From: Malania oleifera
Lineage: Eukaryota > Streptophyta > Magnoliopsida > Santalales > Ximeniaceae
Reading direction: 5' to 3'
DNA length: 64,000 nt
Assembly: GCF_029873635.1 (NCBI RefSeq)
Contig: NC_080423.1
Coordinates: 105,195,773 to 105,259,772 of the forward strand
In this document: piece after piece, positions 34,901-49,900 of the stretch
Position numbering within the stretch: position 1 is the stretch's first letter
Layout: the number at the start of each line of letters is the position of its first letter
Made by a program: the position numbers and the translations under genes
Notes under the pieces: model-generated
Told to the model about the DNA's origin: nothing
What the model saw: only the letters and a program-made list of their open reading frames with translations
The model's database searches: none

Positions 34901-37900
34901 AATGACAAGATCACTATTAATTAAAAAATAATATTATTTTATTTTATTTAATAGAAAATATTAAAATTTTAATTAGAAAAATGAATATAATTATAAATTG
35001 AAATTTTAATTATAAAATAATAATATTTATTTTTAAAATATATTAAATAATCATATATCATTTTATATTATGACATATTAATGAAGTACAATTCAATTCT
35101 AGAGTGAAGAACCATCTATTAATTTAAATTAACATTAAACAAATTTAAAATTTTAATTTAATTAATAATATTTTTATCATAAATTAATATGATAGTCACA
35201 TGTTATAAATATACATTTATACCAAGATTATTGTTAATTAAAAATAATAATTTTATATTATTTTATTTAATAAAAATAATTTTAAAGCTAATTAAAAATA
35301 GTTATAATTATCAATGAAATTGTTAATTAGAAAATATTAATATTTTTAATTTAGAATATTTAAAAATAATCATAGAACCCTATAATAAAGTATCAAAATA
35401 GCGCTTACTTTAAATATAACCAAACACAACTAACTTTCAACACTTTTCTAGTTCAGTACAAATTATCAACACATATTAAATTTAAATAAAAATATTTATA
35501 ATTACTAATGAAATTGTTAATTAGAAAATATTAATATTTTTAGTTTAGAATATTTAAAAATAATCATAGAACCCTATAAAAAAAAGTAAGTATCGAAACA
35601 GCACTTACTTTAAATATAACCAAATATGACTAACTTTCAACACTTTTCTAGTTCAGTACATATTATTAGCACATATAAAATTTAGCACTTAATCACTTCT
35701 GTAGAAGTGGTTCTAAACGATCCTGCAATTCAAAAACAACTTCTCATCTATTTTTGCACTATGATTTCGCTTGGAGAACATGGAACAAGCTTTTGACTTA
35801 TTGGAAGAAAGTTGGGTTTGCCCAAATGCGATGGGAGTATTTGTAGGGTTATCTCTTTTTGTCGCTTTGGGGAAGGATGCTTAGTATCATGGGGATGTGC
35901 ATTTTTTGCAGTGTTGCGGGGTTTGTAGTTTGAGCTTAATCCCATATTGGTTTCGGGAAGAAGCTGATATTTCCATAGTTTGGAATAAGATTCATCATTC
36001 AGTTTTGCTTTGGCGAGGATGCATCAAGGGAGTGAGCTTCTCTGAAACTCAACAGGATTGGTTATCTTTGGTGGCTTCATTGATCTTCTCCCTCTCTTTT
36101 TTCTATTTTTGTATGGTCTGCTCTAATTAAGAGCATCTTTATTATCCTTTTTGTACATGTTCTGATGAGGAGAATCTTTATTATCCTTTTTTGTACATTA
36201 TTTCTTCCCTAATAACATCCACTTCTATCGTTATAAAAAAATATTCTCTTAAGAAGGGAAATCCAGGAAAAAGGCCTTGATCTTTGAAGGAACTTTAGCC
36301 CTATAGACTAGAGAATATAGACAAAATCCACATTAGGGTCATGGATGAAATGAAAGAAAATTATTTTAATGAGAAAATCCCCAGAAGAATAAGATTTCAA
36401 ACATGTTTATCACTCCCCACTTGAACATAAAAAGAATTCAGCATATTAGTTAAAGAAGCAAGCTTCATTAGTTTCACCAAAGGCTGCAATAGGAGACTAA
36501 TGAAGATAAGAAAGATGAAACAAATGAGGGAAACCAATAGCCAGGGGCACATTCCCAATCAAATTGCCCTCCTAGAAACAAATACTCACACCATTACCCA
36601 CAATATAACTAATGCTAGGAAAGAAAGACCAATAGATTTGAGACAAAATATTTCAAGAACCAGAATAAGTGATAGGCCAAATTCCTGCAAAAGCATCCCA
36701 CCTGTTCTGTGATAGAGCGAGTTTACTACGAATAACCTTGTGCCAAAGAGAGTTAGATTCTAAAGGAAAATTCCATAACCACTTTCCCCCTCGTTTCCTC
36801 ACCACTTCGTGCAAAATTGTTAAGTATGAATATGTTAGATATTGTGACTCAATTGGTGAAATAGTATCTCTAAAAAAAAAACATGTTTCTTTTAATCGAT
36901 GCACAAAGAAAATATTTTCTTGAATGAACAAGACCTAGCAAAAGAACATGGATCCAAGCCTAACCCCACATTCTACAAGGCCACTCTCAGAGAAATTAAT
37001 TTTAAACCTTGAGACTACCTCAAAAACCTGTCACAGTGGCACTGCATGACAGAATGAAGGGGTAAGCTTTCGGTGAATTTTCTAGCCATGAGACCCATTG
37101 ATGGCGGTTGTCGAAGACGGAGAGTGAGTAGGAGAGCTGAAGGCATGGTGGTGCCCGATAGGGCTAGCAACAGAGTCTGCTATGCTGCAATGGTTGTGGC
37201 AGCTAGGGCTTCAAAACCCTAGAACCTTAGCTGCAGAGAATATGAAGGCAGTTTTTCGGTTTTAAAAACTGAACCGGTTGACCGGTTCAGCCAGACCAGT
37301 CGGCCAATTTTCTTTTTTATTTACTTCTTTTTTTATATTTCATTTAATCTGCTTAAGTTCTCAAAAATATGTTAAAAATAGTTTCTTATTGTTAAAAATT
37401 ATGAAAAAAATTGAGGAAAATCAGAAAAAAATATTTTTTTCATTTTGAGAAAATTTTGATAATTTTTTGTCAAATTTTAAAACCCTAGCTGCATAGAAGG
37501 TGAAAGCAGCTTTTCGGTTTTAAAAACTGAACCAGTTGACTGGTTCAGCCAGACCAGTCGACCGGTTTTCTTTATTTATTAATTTATTTGTTTTTTATTT
37601 CATTTAATCTGTTTAAATTTTCAAAAATATTTTAAAAACAATTTTTATTGTTAAAAATTCTAAAAAAAGTTGAGAAAAATCCAAAAAATATATTTTTTTC
37701 ATTTTGGGAAAATTTTCATAATTTTTTTTGTTATTTTATATTTATTTTAAATTTTTATTCAATTTAATTTTTTAAAAAATTTTTTGAGTAGTTTGAAGTG
37801 GTTTTGGCCCTAAATAACTTAGGATTTATTTTGTTTTTAGTCAATTTTTAAATAATTTATCTAATTTATGCAAATAATGTTTCATTTTTAATTGTTATTA

Positions 37901-40900
37901 ATTGGTAAAAGATAAAATAAATTTCAAAACTTTAGATAAAATACCAAAAAAAATTTTATGATGTTTCCTATTAATTTTTTTTCCTAGAGTTTTAGGATAG
38001 TTTTGAGCTTAAGCATGACTTCAAATGGGTTCAAAGGGTGAAAAGTGCAAGAAAAGTTGAGTTTTAAAGGTAATGGACTTTGTAAGTTGTGCGTGAAGTT
38101 TTTTATTTATGAGCATGAGTAATTAAAGTGGAGCTTGAGTTCATTTAATTTGTATGGGAAAAGGCCATAGTTTGGTTACATTAAATGATATGTATGCTTG
38201 CTTAAGTCATTTAGTGATGCTTCAATGAGATGTGTTGTTTCATGTACATATGCTGCATTAGGATTTGAAGCATGACAGACTTCGAGCCTTTATTTGAATT
38301 GGATGGATTGAAATGAATGAAAATGAAAATAACTCTAATTAATCAACTTGACGGTGGATCCCTGATGCGGTGTGATAATGTTTTTCATGGGATTTTTGAG
38401 GTGAGGGAAGTTTACGACACTAATGGGGTACCCGATGGTCGTAGGGTGGAACAATAACTAAAGGAAGGTAATACAATTAAATTGGAGAATAAAAAATTTT
38501 GCTTGATTAATGCTTGAATATCCTGACATTATCATGGCACCGATCCAAGGGATGAGTGTATAAGGGTGTTGTACCTTCCCTTCACATCACTGTACTCCCA
38601 AATATGGGCTTTGGTATGTAGACCATAGACTAAGGTTCTTTGGACCGTAGGAGTAGCTAATAAACCTTAAAATTGAAAGTAATTAAATTAGATATTCAAA
38701 CCCCACATACGGCAAGATAGGTTAGCGGCAACTCCGTTGACATATTTAGATCCACATCTCATTCCCCAATTCTAATTTCACATCTCAAGTTTTCCATACA
38801 TGTTGAGGCGGTTTGCAAATTCACCTAATAGAGGTGAGTCTTTTGAATGTGTTGACAAGTATGACCCACAAATTGAAGGTGGGAAATGGTCAAGTTCAAG
38901 TGCACATTGCCCACCTTAATCTCTTCCATCATACCTCTATCAACCCCTTTATCAATCAATCTACTTAAAATATCTGCCACAATAGTGAAAAGGAAGGGGG
39001 ATAGGGGATCACCCAGCCCCAAATTGCTAGACGCTTGAAACCAAGACTTATCCTCCTTGTTAACTACAACACAAAAGACCATGAAGGAGAGACACCCATG
39101 CATCTAGTTCCTCCATCTTTGGACCGTAGGAGTAGCAAATAAACCTTAAAATTGATAGTAATTAAATTAGATATTCAAACCCCACATATGGCAAGATAGG
39201 TTAGTGGCGATTCCATTGACATATTTAGATCCATATCTCATTCCGCAATTCTAATTTCACATCTCAAGTTTGCCATACGTGTTGAGGTGGTTTGCAGATT
39301 CACCTAGCAGAGGTGAGTCTTTTGAACGTGTTGACAAGAATGACCCAGAAATTGAAGGTGGGAAATGGTCAAGTCCAAGTCCATATTGCCCACCTTAATC
39401 TCTTCCATCATACCTCTATCAACCCCTTTATCAATCAATCTACTTAAAATATCTGCCCCAATAGTAAAAAGGAAGGGGAATAGGGGATCACACAGCCTCA
39501 AATTGCTAGACACTTGAAACCAAGACTTAGCCTCCTCGTTAACTACGACACAAAAGACCATGAAGGAGAGACACCCATGGATCTAGTTCCTCCATCTTTC
39601 TCCAAACCCTTTTCTATCGATCACTCTATCCAAAAAATTTCTAACTTACCAAATCGTAAGCTTTCTCAAAGTCCAATTTCAAAACCTAAGCCCCTATTTT
39701 TTCTCTCAGCATCCTCAACCACCTCATTAGCCACCAAGACAACATCAAGGATTTTTCCTTCACCTGCAAAAGCACTCTGATTTTGGGAGAAAGTGTCCAC
39801 CAAGACTCTTGCTAATCTCTTAAATAAGACTTCAGTTAAAAAGACTAATTCTGGGTCTAAATATGAACTCTAGCTGCACCGTCTTTTTTAGGGATTAGGG
39901 TAATAAATGTGAAGTTCAGACTTCCACCAACCCAACCACCCCATTATCAAACTACTCATAAAAGACGCTAAAAACAATCCTGAAAACAGATCATCGTAAA
40001 TCCATCTGCTCACAGAGCTTTTTCTATATAAATTTCAAACACCGCACCTCTAATCTTTTCCTCCTAGAAAGGCCTCTCTTTCAAGTCAATCCACTTTGTC
40101 CCTCTATCATGGCTCTTCCTATATCCTCCTCAGAAAACATGCTCCTGCAGAAGTCTGTAATCAGCTTCGCAATGTGATCAAGCTCCCTGGTACCAAACCC
40201 CTGTCATCCTCCAGTTCTTTAATAAAGTTCCTTCTCCTCCTGCCACTCACTCGTAACAGCAAGATTTACTTTATTCAATATTTTAAAATTCTTTAAAAGT
40301 CTCCGTACACAAGGAAAAGTCCAAAATTCAGAAGCCGAAATTTTTGGTGAGACCATATGTTTAACTGAATGCAAATATGCACTTCTTGAACCATACTTCC
40401 AATTTGCACATTACACTTTACAGTTTTGCTTTCATGCTGAAGTAAGAAGGATTACAGAAGGACAACGGCAGGTTGCATATTTGTTCATTATTGTAGTCCA
40501 TCAAAGCCTCTGTTGATGAGTCTTTCCAACCTTCAATGAAAATGAAAAATGAAAATTGACCCTAAACTTCTAAACAGGAAGAGGATAATCAAATGATGTT
40601 GGTGAACTTAACAATATTGTGGCTGAACAGAAAATTTTTCAAGGTAATATTTGTAGGCATAGATAGAGGAAGAACAAAGGATTGACGACTTTGCTAACAC
40701 GTTAATAGAGTACAATGGATGAGCACGAGAAGAATACTGGTGGTGTGAAAGTTTTCAAATTTGAAAATGATTTGAAAAAGATCAGACATGCAGCTAGGGG
40801 TGGTAATGGTTCGCATAATGGTAAAAGTCATGGTGTAACTGTTACTGACCTTGCAGATGTTACATAAGGAGTAACAAACACCATGTCCATGAATTCATTT

Positions 40901-43900
40901 TTGCATCAGCAAACTTGTTAAAAACATATAGATTGTTTTGATTCTAGAATCCTATATACTAATGCTTTCCATGATTTTTTAGTAAATTTTAATCAATTTA
41001 AATATAACATATAGTATGAGTATTGGATTTCATCTTGGTTGCTTCAGTTGCTAGTGGCGGGAAGAAGCATGCATTGCTACTTTTGACTACTTTATTTTAA
41101 TCCAGGAAATCATAAATATAAAGAAGTATTAAATATAGAATGTCACCTTTTGTATTTTTCAGTCATCAAAGGAATTTTGGTATGCAAAAAGTCAAAAAAA
41201 AGTGCCCATGTATTAAACAAGAACAAAAATGCATAGCAATAGAACATATTTTTTTTCTCCAAATTAGGTGTAGGAAAACAAGAAGCAGCCTTAAGTCCTG
41301 CTAGGTGGGGTTGGCCGAATCCTTTTCTGCCAATTCAGCCAAAGGAAGACAAGTGATATTTTTTATTAAAAAAAATGCACGCTAAATGTCAAGGGAAAAA
41401 ACAAGCCAAGTGATATTTTTTACTGAGTTTATAATTTTAATAAAGGGAAAAGAAAGGTAAAAATGCAAAAAAAAAAGGAAGAAGGAAAGAAAGAGGGAGA
41501 AAAAGACTCAAAAACCTATATTAGTTATTCACAGTGTGGCCCATAACAGTCTGTAACAGATTACAGCACCATAATGATTCTTATGGAAGAAAATTATAGG
41601 ACCTCCAAGATTTTGCCCTGTAACGTTCTTGGAAGCCACCTAATGTTCCATAATGGCCATAACCAATTTTTAAAACTATGGCTGGAAGGTTTAGAGACAT
41701 TCCACTAAGCTTGCAAATTATCGTTCTCAACAATAAGTCAATAAGCTTTATTCTTTCAACAAAAGACTAGTTTTACATGCTAGAGTTGAAGAGTTGAACT
41801 TCATGGCCAAAGGAAAAAGTGCGTCTAAATAGAGATATGTAGACATGTAGACAACAATGAATAGGCCAGACAACCAAGTGACAACCCTGGGTCTGGTTTT
41901 CAGAAACACATGCTGCAAATGATAGCCACAAAGAATAAATATAAACAAGAGAGTACCGCAAGTGATGTATCTTTTCCAGTGAGCTGGAGTTTATAGACAA
42001 TGCCATACTGAAACATTAAAAACCTCAAGCTTAAAATTGTTTCCAGTATACGGCCTCTCAGTGTTTGAATGTGCATCTGCAAAAAAGAAACACCTGTGTA
42101 ATGAATTGCATTACATAAAATAATGTGTCAACAACTCTACAGGCTTCAAAACTGAAACTAAACTAGGAAAACTCAGCCCTACTAAATATTAAAAGGAAAA
42201 CAGAGAAAAACATTGTCATAACACAATAACACAAAGTGGTAGAGCTAGAGCATCTCCATGTGGCAAGAGAATGCCATAAAACAATTTGCATGAAAAGCAT
42301 ATAAAACAAGAACCACAGATACAGGAAAAATGCTCAGAAGAAAAAATTTCCACAGCGCCATCTCAAAAGAAGAAAACATGGATGTGGAAATGCATCTTAT
42401 TTATACTGTGGGAATAACAAACGCCAGTTGCCCCACCACTGCGGGCCCCGCCCAGGGGGGGAGGGAGAGGGGGCGCCATGGAAAAGTTCAACCTTTGAAG
42501 ACTCCTAGTAATAGGAGGTTTCAGGTTTGAGCAAGCACCCATGCTTTCCTCTCAATTTAACTGGGCATGCCACTGGGGCAGGCCACTGCCCACAAAGGTC
42601 CAAAGGGTTTGTCCAGCGCTGGAGTTTGAGGCCACCAAAATAAATGAATAAATAAATAATGTCAGTCCCTGTCACAACAACACACCTGTTCCTCATCCCA
42701 CCAGGATTCCCAACTACTTTCTCCCTTAACACCCACTCCTCCTTTATAAAGAAGCCAACTGGTCCAATCATCAAAATCCTCTACAGTCCTGTTTATTGAA
42801 AAAATTATAATTAAGATTTAACCCCTCAGAAATAAGCAATATTTGAAAAAAAAAAAAATAGTACAAACAAAGCTCAACGATAGATGATTCAAATTTAAAC
42901 ACTGCAATGGCCATGGAACTTACTTTTGCCATTCAAAACCCGAGGGATTAAAAATATAAGGAGCAAAGAGCCATGATATCACAAGGAACCAACTGCTGAT
43001 AGTCAGAAGAACAAATGTACCAGAACCTCCATCTATGTACCCATATGCTATGTAAACTATAAGGAGCAGCGCCACCTCAAATCTACAAAAAATAGTTCCA
43101 TGATACAAAGAAACGTAAAAAAAGAAAAGTTAACCTCTGCATAATTTCAAATTAATAGAAAATTCAATTATTAAAAGCATCACTTACGCCTTAACAAAAT
43201 GACTTCTTGAGTAAAGCCTGTAATTTTCAGCAAACTTAATATGACGGACAACAAAACCTCTACCAGTCGCTCTATACTGTAAGTGATAAATAGATATAAA
43301 AAATAAATCATTTGATACCAAACAAATATACTTCTAAGATTCTGAAAAGGAACATTATTAAAATAGTACATACTTTTGCACCTCCATGAAGGATGGTTCG
43401 ACCAAAGTAATGAGTTCTGGTTCCTAATGAGAATGTGAAGAAGACAGAACATAACTGAAGCTGCATTGTAATAAAGCTGAAAACAGCCTGTGAATATTCC
43501 AGTAAAATATTAATACTTGAAAGGGCAAAAGTTCAAGCAGCAGCATGAGAACTCATGAAAAGCAATAGCTTAGTAACAAGAGATTTTATTAAACAATACA
43601 TAAAGGGAGTCAAATGTTTGATAATGGATATAGATCCAGCATAAGGCTTAGATAAGTTAAAATAATATGATAATAAGCATGAAAATACAATAAGGAAAAA
43701 GGCACAAAAGCAAAATGTCAACCATAAGAGCTCTAATACAACTCATGCTAAAATATCCACAAGGAAACTTGACCATAAAACTGATAGGACATGGACTAAC
43801 TAACCTTCAGTAGGCCAAGTTCAAGTATAAACCCCATTATCATTGGTATTGCAGTAAATACCCCTATCTGTACCAAGAACTGAGCATTGAGAACTGCATC

Positions 43901-46900
43901 CAGCGCTGTGTTACCCAACAATTTAGCTGCACGTGAAATTCCATAATCCAGTCCAGAGAATGCCTGAAATATTCAGCAACAAAGTACTAAAAATAAAATA
44001 TAAAGAAGAAACTCCAACAATTGCACAATTGAACAAGAAAAGGGCCGACAGAATGTTCTTAAAGTTAAAGATACTTCCTGATGGGGGTCATAAAGGGGTT
44101 CCACATGAGCAATCAAAACCTACATCTGATAGATTGAGGGTAAATGCCTTAATTTTGCTCATTCAGATCCTTTTCACATCCCCTATCATTTATTCAAGGA
44201 AAGAGGGTGGACGGTTGGTTGGGGGGTGTGCGGCTGTGTGCCATTTCCCCTATTAGAAAAATAAAAGCACCGGAATAAAACTATCATAGAACAAGCAAGT
44301 GAAAAAGTTAAGAATGCAATTCTTACATTAAAGGATTAATTTTTTTTCTTCCCAGTTAGATTCATTGAACAGGCATCCTTTCTAAGTTGTGATTTGCTAA
44401 TTGTTGGAGTTGGCTTTGGACAAGCTTTAGTCAACCACTGAAAATGGCAACATTACACATGCTCAAGTTGGGGCAAGCACAAACTATGCATGTGGGAGTA
44501 CCCTTTTAAGAGCTATTAGTGCCCTGTAACAAAGTTTCTATAAAATTTATAAAGCTATAAACAATTTGGTTTCTTGTTAAGCAACTCATATAAGCAGATT
44601 ACATACCATCCACATATATCATGCATGTTTGGAAAAATTGGCTGTCCAAATTTTTTTTTTCTTTTTGAAGCTTTATTTAACACACATAACTAGACAGCCT
44701 ATTTGCTTTTCTTTCACTGCTGTTTAAGAGAAAAAAAGACAGATCCTACTCAAATATTTTTATCCCAATAAAATCATAGATTGTGTTATTCAATTACATT
44801 TTTGAAGAAAGATTACAGCTAGGTAAAAGAGTAAATGTAACCTAAATAAGAATGTTAAGATGGACAAATAGTACAACACTATTAAATAATGTAAGGAATG
44901 AAACATTCCTTGGTAAGCAGGGAGCAGTGCTTCTAGAACATAAACGAGGAGAATGGCAGTTAAGAAGGTTTGGACAGTTGTAGCACTAAGATACACATGC
45001 CCAAAACACAGCATCTTAATTTTTTTTTAGGATCAGGGTCACAATTTGGAATATAAAAATGCAGATTGGGACATATCGCCTTCCGACCAAAGATAGACAA
45101 GGGGTATTGTATCTTTGTTAGTGGTAATTTGGTTTCTTGGAAGAGTAAGAAACAAAATGTGGTGGCTAGGGCAAGTGCTAAGTCAACGTATAGGGCTATG
45201 ACTCACATTACAAGAAAAATTTTTCGGTTGAAGAACATGTTGGAAAAACTAGGTTTTCCACATTCTCAGCCTATGGGGTTGACGTGCGATAATCGAGCTG
45301 CTATCCATATTGCCTCCAACCCAATCTTCCATAAACAGACAATGCACATTGAAGTTGATTGCCACTTTGTGCAGAAAAAAACTTCTACAAAAGCTCGTTA
45401 CAACCACTCGTGTGAAGTCGGATTTTCAACTTGCTAATTTGTTCACTAAAGCCTTAGGAGGTGCTCGTGTGGAATTTATTGGTAACGAGGTAGGAGCATA
45501 TGATATAGATGCTCCAGCTTGAGGGGGAGTGTTAATGGTATGGTTATTTGGTCATTTAGCATTATTAGTATGTGCTGTTGTTATGCCAGTAAGTAAGAGT
45601 TAGTAAGGGTATCATGGTCATTGGTATTGTATTTGACATATATTATAAATAGAGGGAGAGACCTATCATTTAGGTAACATTTTACCTAATTATTCAACAA
45701 AGACCATAATCACGACACCCAAATACTAATAATTAATAAATATGATTGAAAAAAACAAGGCAAAAGAGCAGACTGACTTCTAGAAAATATTAACTTTCTA
45801 CTTGGCTGTATCAGCAGTGCATCACTAGGGATGACACCAAAAAGGTAAGCGGCAGAGATCATGGACATGAACATTGTGTGAGTTTTAGAAAGATCAAGTT
45901 TTCTTATACTATGGAAAAAAACCAAGTCTGGAACACAACCTTCTCTGTTCCCAATTCTCTGTGCTAGGGCATAAAATGAAAGAATTAAAATCATGGTCAC
46001 CTGGAGCAATGAATGCTAAACAAGTGATGTCTATCCAACAAGAAAAATCCTACATTTAAAATTTCTTAAGTAATGTAGCAGAAAAACTTGGATGACTAAT
46101 AACACCAAGAAGCAGCATTATTTTCCATGGATTAGTACTATGAAGAAAGCATATTATGTCAAATTACCGCAAAACGATGGAAGCATAAAAGAAGGCAGAA
46201 AAATATATATAATGTAAAATTACCAAGTAAACTCTTCCATATAGGAAAATGTATACGGTAAGAACTGTCATCTGCAAAATAACCAAACACTTATAAAATA
46301 ATTTGGAAGACTGAAGTTGCTGGACACCTAAATCATCAAATTGGTTTAAGGGATACCATTGTGCACAAATAGTAACCAACAGTAGTGAAATAGAAAGACA
46401 GCATTCTGAAGAAGTCAAAAAGTTGCCCAAGCCTGTATACATCCCTGCTCAAGACTTGTTCCCCATTTCCACCAGCAACTTTGCCCTCAAATAGGGCTAT
46501 CTGGTTTAACCCAACATCTCTTCCTTTTCCAACCTGCATTAGGGAGCAGGTTACCAAAATGCCAAGAATAAACTTAAAGCTTAACAGAGACAAACACACA
46601 AAATATATAGGACCTGGATATATTCATGGTGTGTAATGTTACCCTGCCTCAATGTCGAATTGAACCCTGCAGTAATAAGATAATGAATTGGAATATGAAT
46701 GATAGAAAACAAAGTTTCTAACGCAAGCATGTATTGTGGATCTATTCTACTCGATGAAAGCTCAAAAAAATGAAGGCCTGAATGGAATGAATCGGATATA
46801 TCCGGTCCTGTTGTAATAAGATATTCCACCAGCAGCCTTCAGCCTTCTCACCATATGAAATTATCTTGCTTACTGTGAACAGATTTGGCATCATAATTGA

Positions 46901-49900
46901 ACAGATGTCCAGAGTAGAGAAGTAAAAGAAAACACATGTATGAGAACAACAGTATAATCAGGAAGGGAAAGAATGCTAATATAAAAGTTGATAATGATGC
47001 AGTTTAAGTGAAAGGATGAATCAGTTCCATCTTATAAAAGATGCCCCATGCATTTACCTGGCAAAAATTTCTGCAATAATTCATATACTATGCATTTTGA
47101 AAGGGATAAGGGATATGCATTTAATTCGACTTACTTAATACTTTACAATCATCTGTGCCTCCACATATGTAACAAACTTGAATGAAACATGCTGCACAGG
47201 CACAAGTATGCATGTGCATACACAGTGACAAGGCCTCAAATTAGACGATGGGAAGGTCACATTCTCACGCCATTCAGTAATTCCTGAGAGTACCATGCTC
47301 AGCCCAGCTGACTAAACTGCCACAACACTAGATTCCCCACTATATATTTGTAATGTATGCCAATTGCCAAAGATCACATCAGTGACGTATAACTTGCCAA
47401 AGATCACATCAGTGACGTATAACTTGCAATCTGATTGCTAATGCTCAATATAAATTGTTAGCCAACATCCCAACAGCTTAAAAACTTTTAGGTCAAGTAG
47501 AGATCTAACATGGTATCAGGGAGAGAGTTTTCAGGAGGCCAAGGGTTCAATTCTTGTTTCCCGCATTTATTGCATGCATCACCATAATGAGTGTTATTCG
47601 CAGTTCAATAACCTTTCCATGTTGATCGGGCGACATGCGCAAGGGGAATCTTAAGGCTTGATAATACATTGTTAGTCCAATAAATTCTCTCATAGAAGGT
47701 AACTGGGGATACAGCTAAACATCTAATAGTAGAAAGGCTAAACTTGAGTTAGATAATTAGTAAGTCCCTCTACTCTTCTGGGATTATCAATATGGCCTCC
47801 GAACTCTTCTGTACCAATCAAGTCACTAAGCTTCTACAATTTCCCAATGTCATTCTTTTTGTCATAGATATTTACTTTAGCCATTATATGGGAAAGAGAT
47901 AGAATAAGGCTTCTGCAGTTATATGTTGAAGAAGCCAACTAGAACTTTGACAAAGCATAATAGCTTTTAAGGTAGCTTTTGGTCCATTGGCCCAACAATA
48001 ACAAGGAACAGGAAAATTACATTGAACCCAATACATTTGCTTATTTGCTTTTAAAATTTTGAAGAAGTCAGGGCTCCGAAATATTTGTTTTAAAACATCC
48101 TGAGAGTTATATAATAGTTTTTTTTTTTTTTAAATGGAATCTGTCACTGATCAATCATAAATCTCAAATATTTTCTTTTTGGGAATCTGAAAACAGCCTT
48201 AATCTTCTTTAGCCTTTTCTGGAACCTATTGTGCAATTGAATGGCTTGCATCCATCTCCACTACTATAGGCTGGTAGAAGAATCGAAAAAACCTAAACAC
48301 AATTCACCGCAGAGCCACTGGCCCTCATCCAAAGAAAATAATATAATTCCTTTACATTGTTGCAACAACTCTTATTGCCATCATTTTAGCATAAGACAAT
48401 TAACAGGCATGGTACATAGTCTATGAGAGGAATGTCTTCTTCAAGCCTCCCTCAGAACCCAAACCCCTTTTCCTTCTCTTTTCACCATACAAGATTTTTC
48501 TTCATATCATATTTGTTTGGCTCCAGTGAGCTTAATAGCGCATGTACATAAGACTCATTGCAATCAGAGTCAACTTTGGGCATCCATATCAGCAAAATTG
48601 ACAATATTTTTTGTTAAATATCGCCAAAAGTAAGTATATAAAGGTCAAAGGGATGGCATGGGAAATTGTAAAAGTTAAAGAAATGATTAGGATATAAAGG
48701 AGTTCAGGGATCATATTGGGACCTCCATATGAGGACAATAACCAGGCTATTAGTTAACGTGCCAAACTATTAAACCATGTTGTAACAAAGCATTAGTCAA
48801 ATGATCATTCAAGAACTTGCAATAACTGAATGGCCAACCATGAGCTTTTTCCAAAATTCAAAAATCTCAAGGACATAATGGCAATTTCTTTGGAGTACCA
48901 ACTATAATACACACACATTCAGGGCAGAAGCAACATATAAATTGACAATGATCATCCTCCAACAAAGTAAAGGAGCTAGTCCAAAAAGAATGGTGAACAT
49001 ACGAATAATAGGACCAGCATTTTTTTTTTTTTAAATTAAAGTTTTTATATGATTCGGTATAACAATTCTTGCACATTTTTATTGAGTTATTTATTTACTT
49101 CTCTCTTTTTTATAACTACTTTGAACAAATTTATGTTAAAACTTCATAAAGCTAGCCCTCATATTTTTAGAATTCCAAAAAACCGCATAGTTAAGAGAAA
49201 GAAAATACTACATGGTTTTTACCACATTATAGCTAATTATGTAATATAACTGATTTTAGAAGAATTCAGTTCAGTTACTAAACTAAAACATGCTTATATC
49301 ATAGGACAACAAAAAACCCATCACTCATTCTACTTACCTGCATATATGTCTTCACTAATGTTAATAACACGTGAAGCTTTACTAATGCCACCTCGTGTTA
49401 TATGAAATATTCGGTCAAATACATCAGGATGTCCATAGTGCATTCGAACTCTACAACAAGATTTTATGAAATGTAATTCAGTACTTTTATCCACAGAACT
49501 TCAGTGTAGAAAATACAAGAAGAAAACAGGGCAGCAATCATAGTATAATCTGAGCAATTGACAGATCTTTGCACCCCAACCAGAAAGGCGAGGGGAGCCA
49601 AAAAAACTAAAAAAGGAAATATGTATCAATATGTTGCAGGTGAAGCAGCAAAGACAAAAGACTTACTCATCATATACATAGGTGTAAATCTTGAATTCAC
49701 TATGAAATTTTAAGGGAAACCTCTTACTTATCAACCTAAAAAACTAGCTTCGGGAGTCTTTAAACACCACTTAAAATAACACCATCCCACCAGTTGTTTT
49801 TTAGCCTTTAAAGATTCAATAGTTAACTATGTTCACTCTCTAGGTCCTATAAAGGAATCATGAATCTAGAAAACTCAATGCAGAATCACAAGTGCCCCAC

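Larger units (their letters stand above)
30650..36241 (+). mobile_element. Degenerate L1-type LINE (ORF2 relic), sense to plus strand, interrupted by an insertion
   Basis: Coding relics follow L1 ORF2 order. Endonuclease pieces are WGLGDFRKRG near 30880 and VGGDFNVVRFPW near 31320. Reverse transcriptase pieces are FIILVPKKSRSIKIID near 32517, KAYDTVSWNFLDK near 32812, and FADGT-like LLMVLC near 33020. C-terminal pieces are VWLVKLKRANTNNRIPWKHF near 34040 and DFAWRTWNK near 35770. The 3' end is a short A-run after ATCGTTATAAAAAAA at about 36241. Many stops, frameshifts and internal duplications (for example 33500-33605) show it is dead. A 1.6-kb insertion at about 34123-35725 splits the C-terminal part. 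It lies antisense to callose synthase, in its 13.0-kb intron. Confidence 0.8.

Noticed and set aside
39514-39780. 88-codon plus-strand frame
   Set aside because: It is antisense to the minus-strand LINE reverse-transcriptase relic, which explains its openness.
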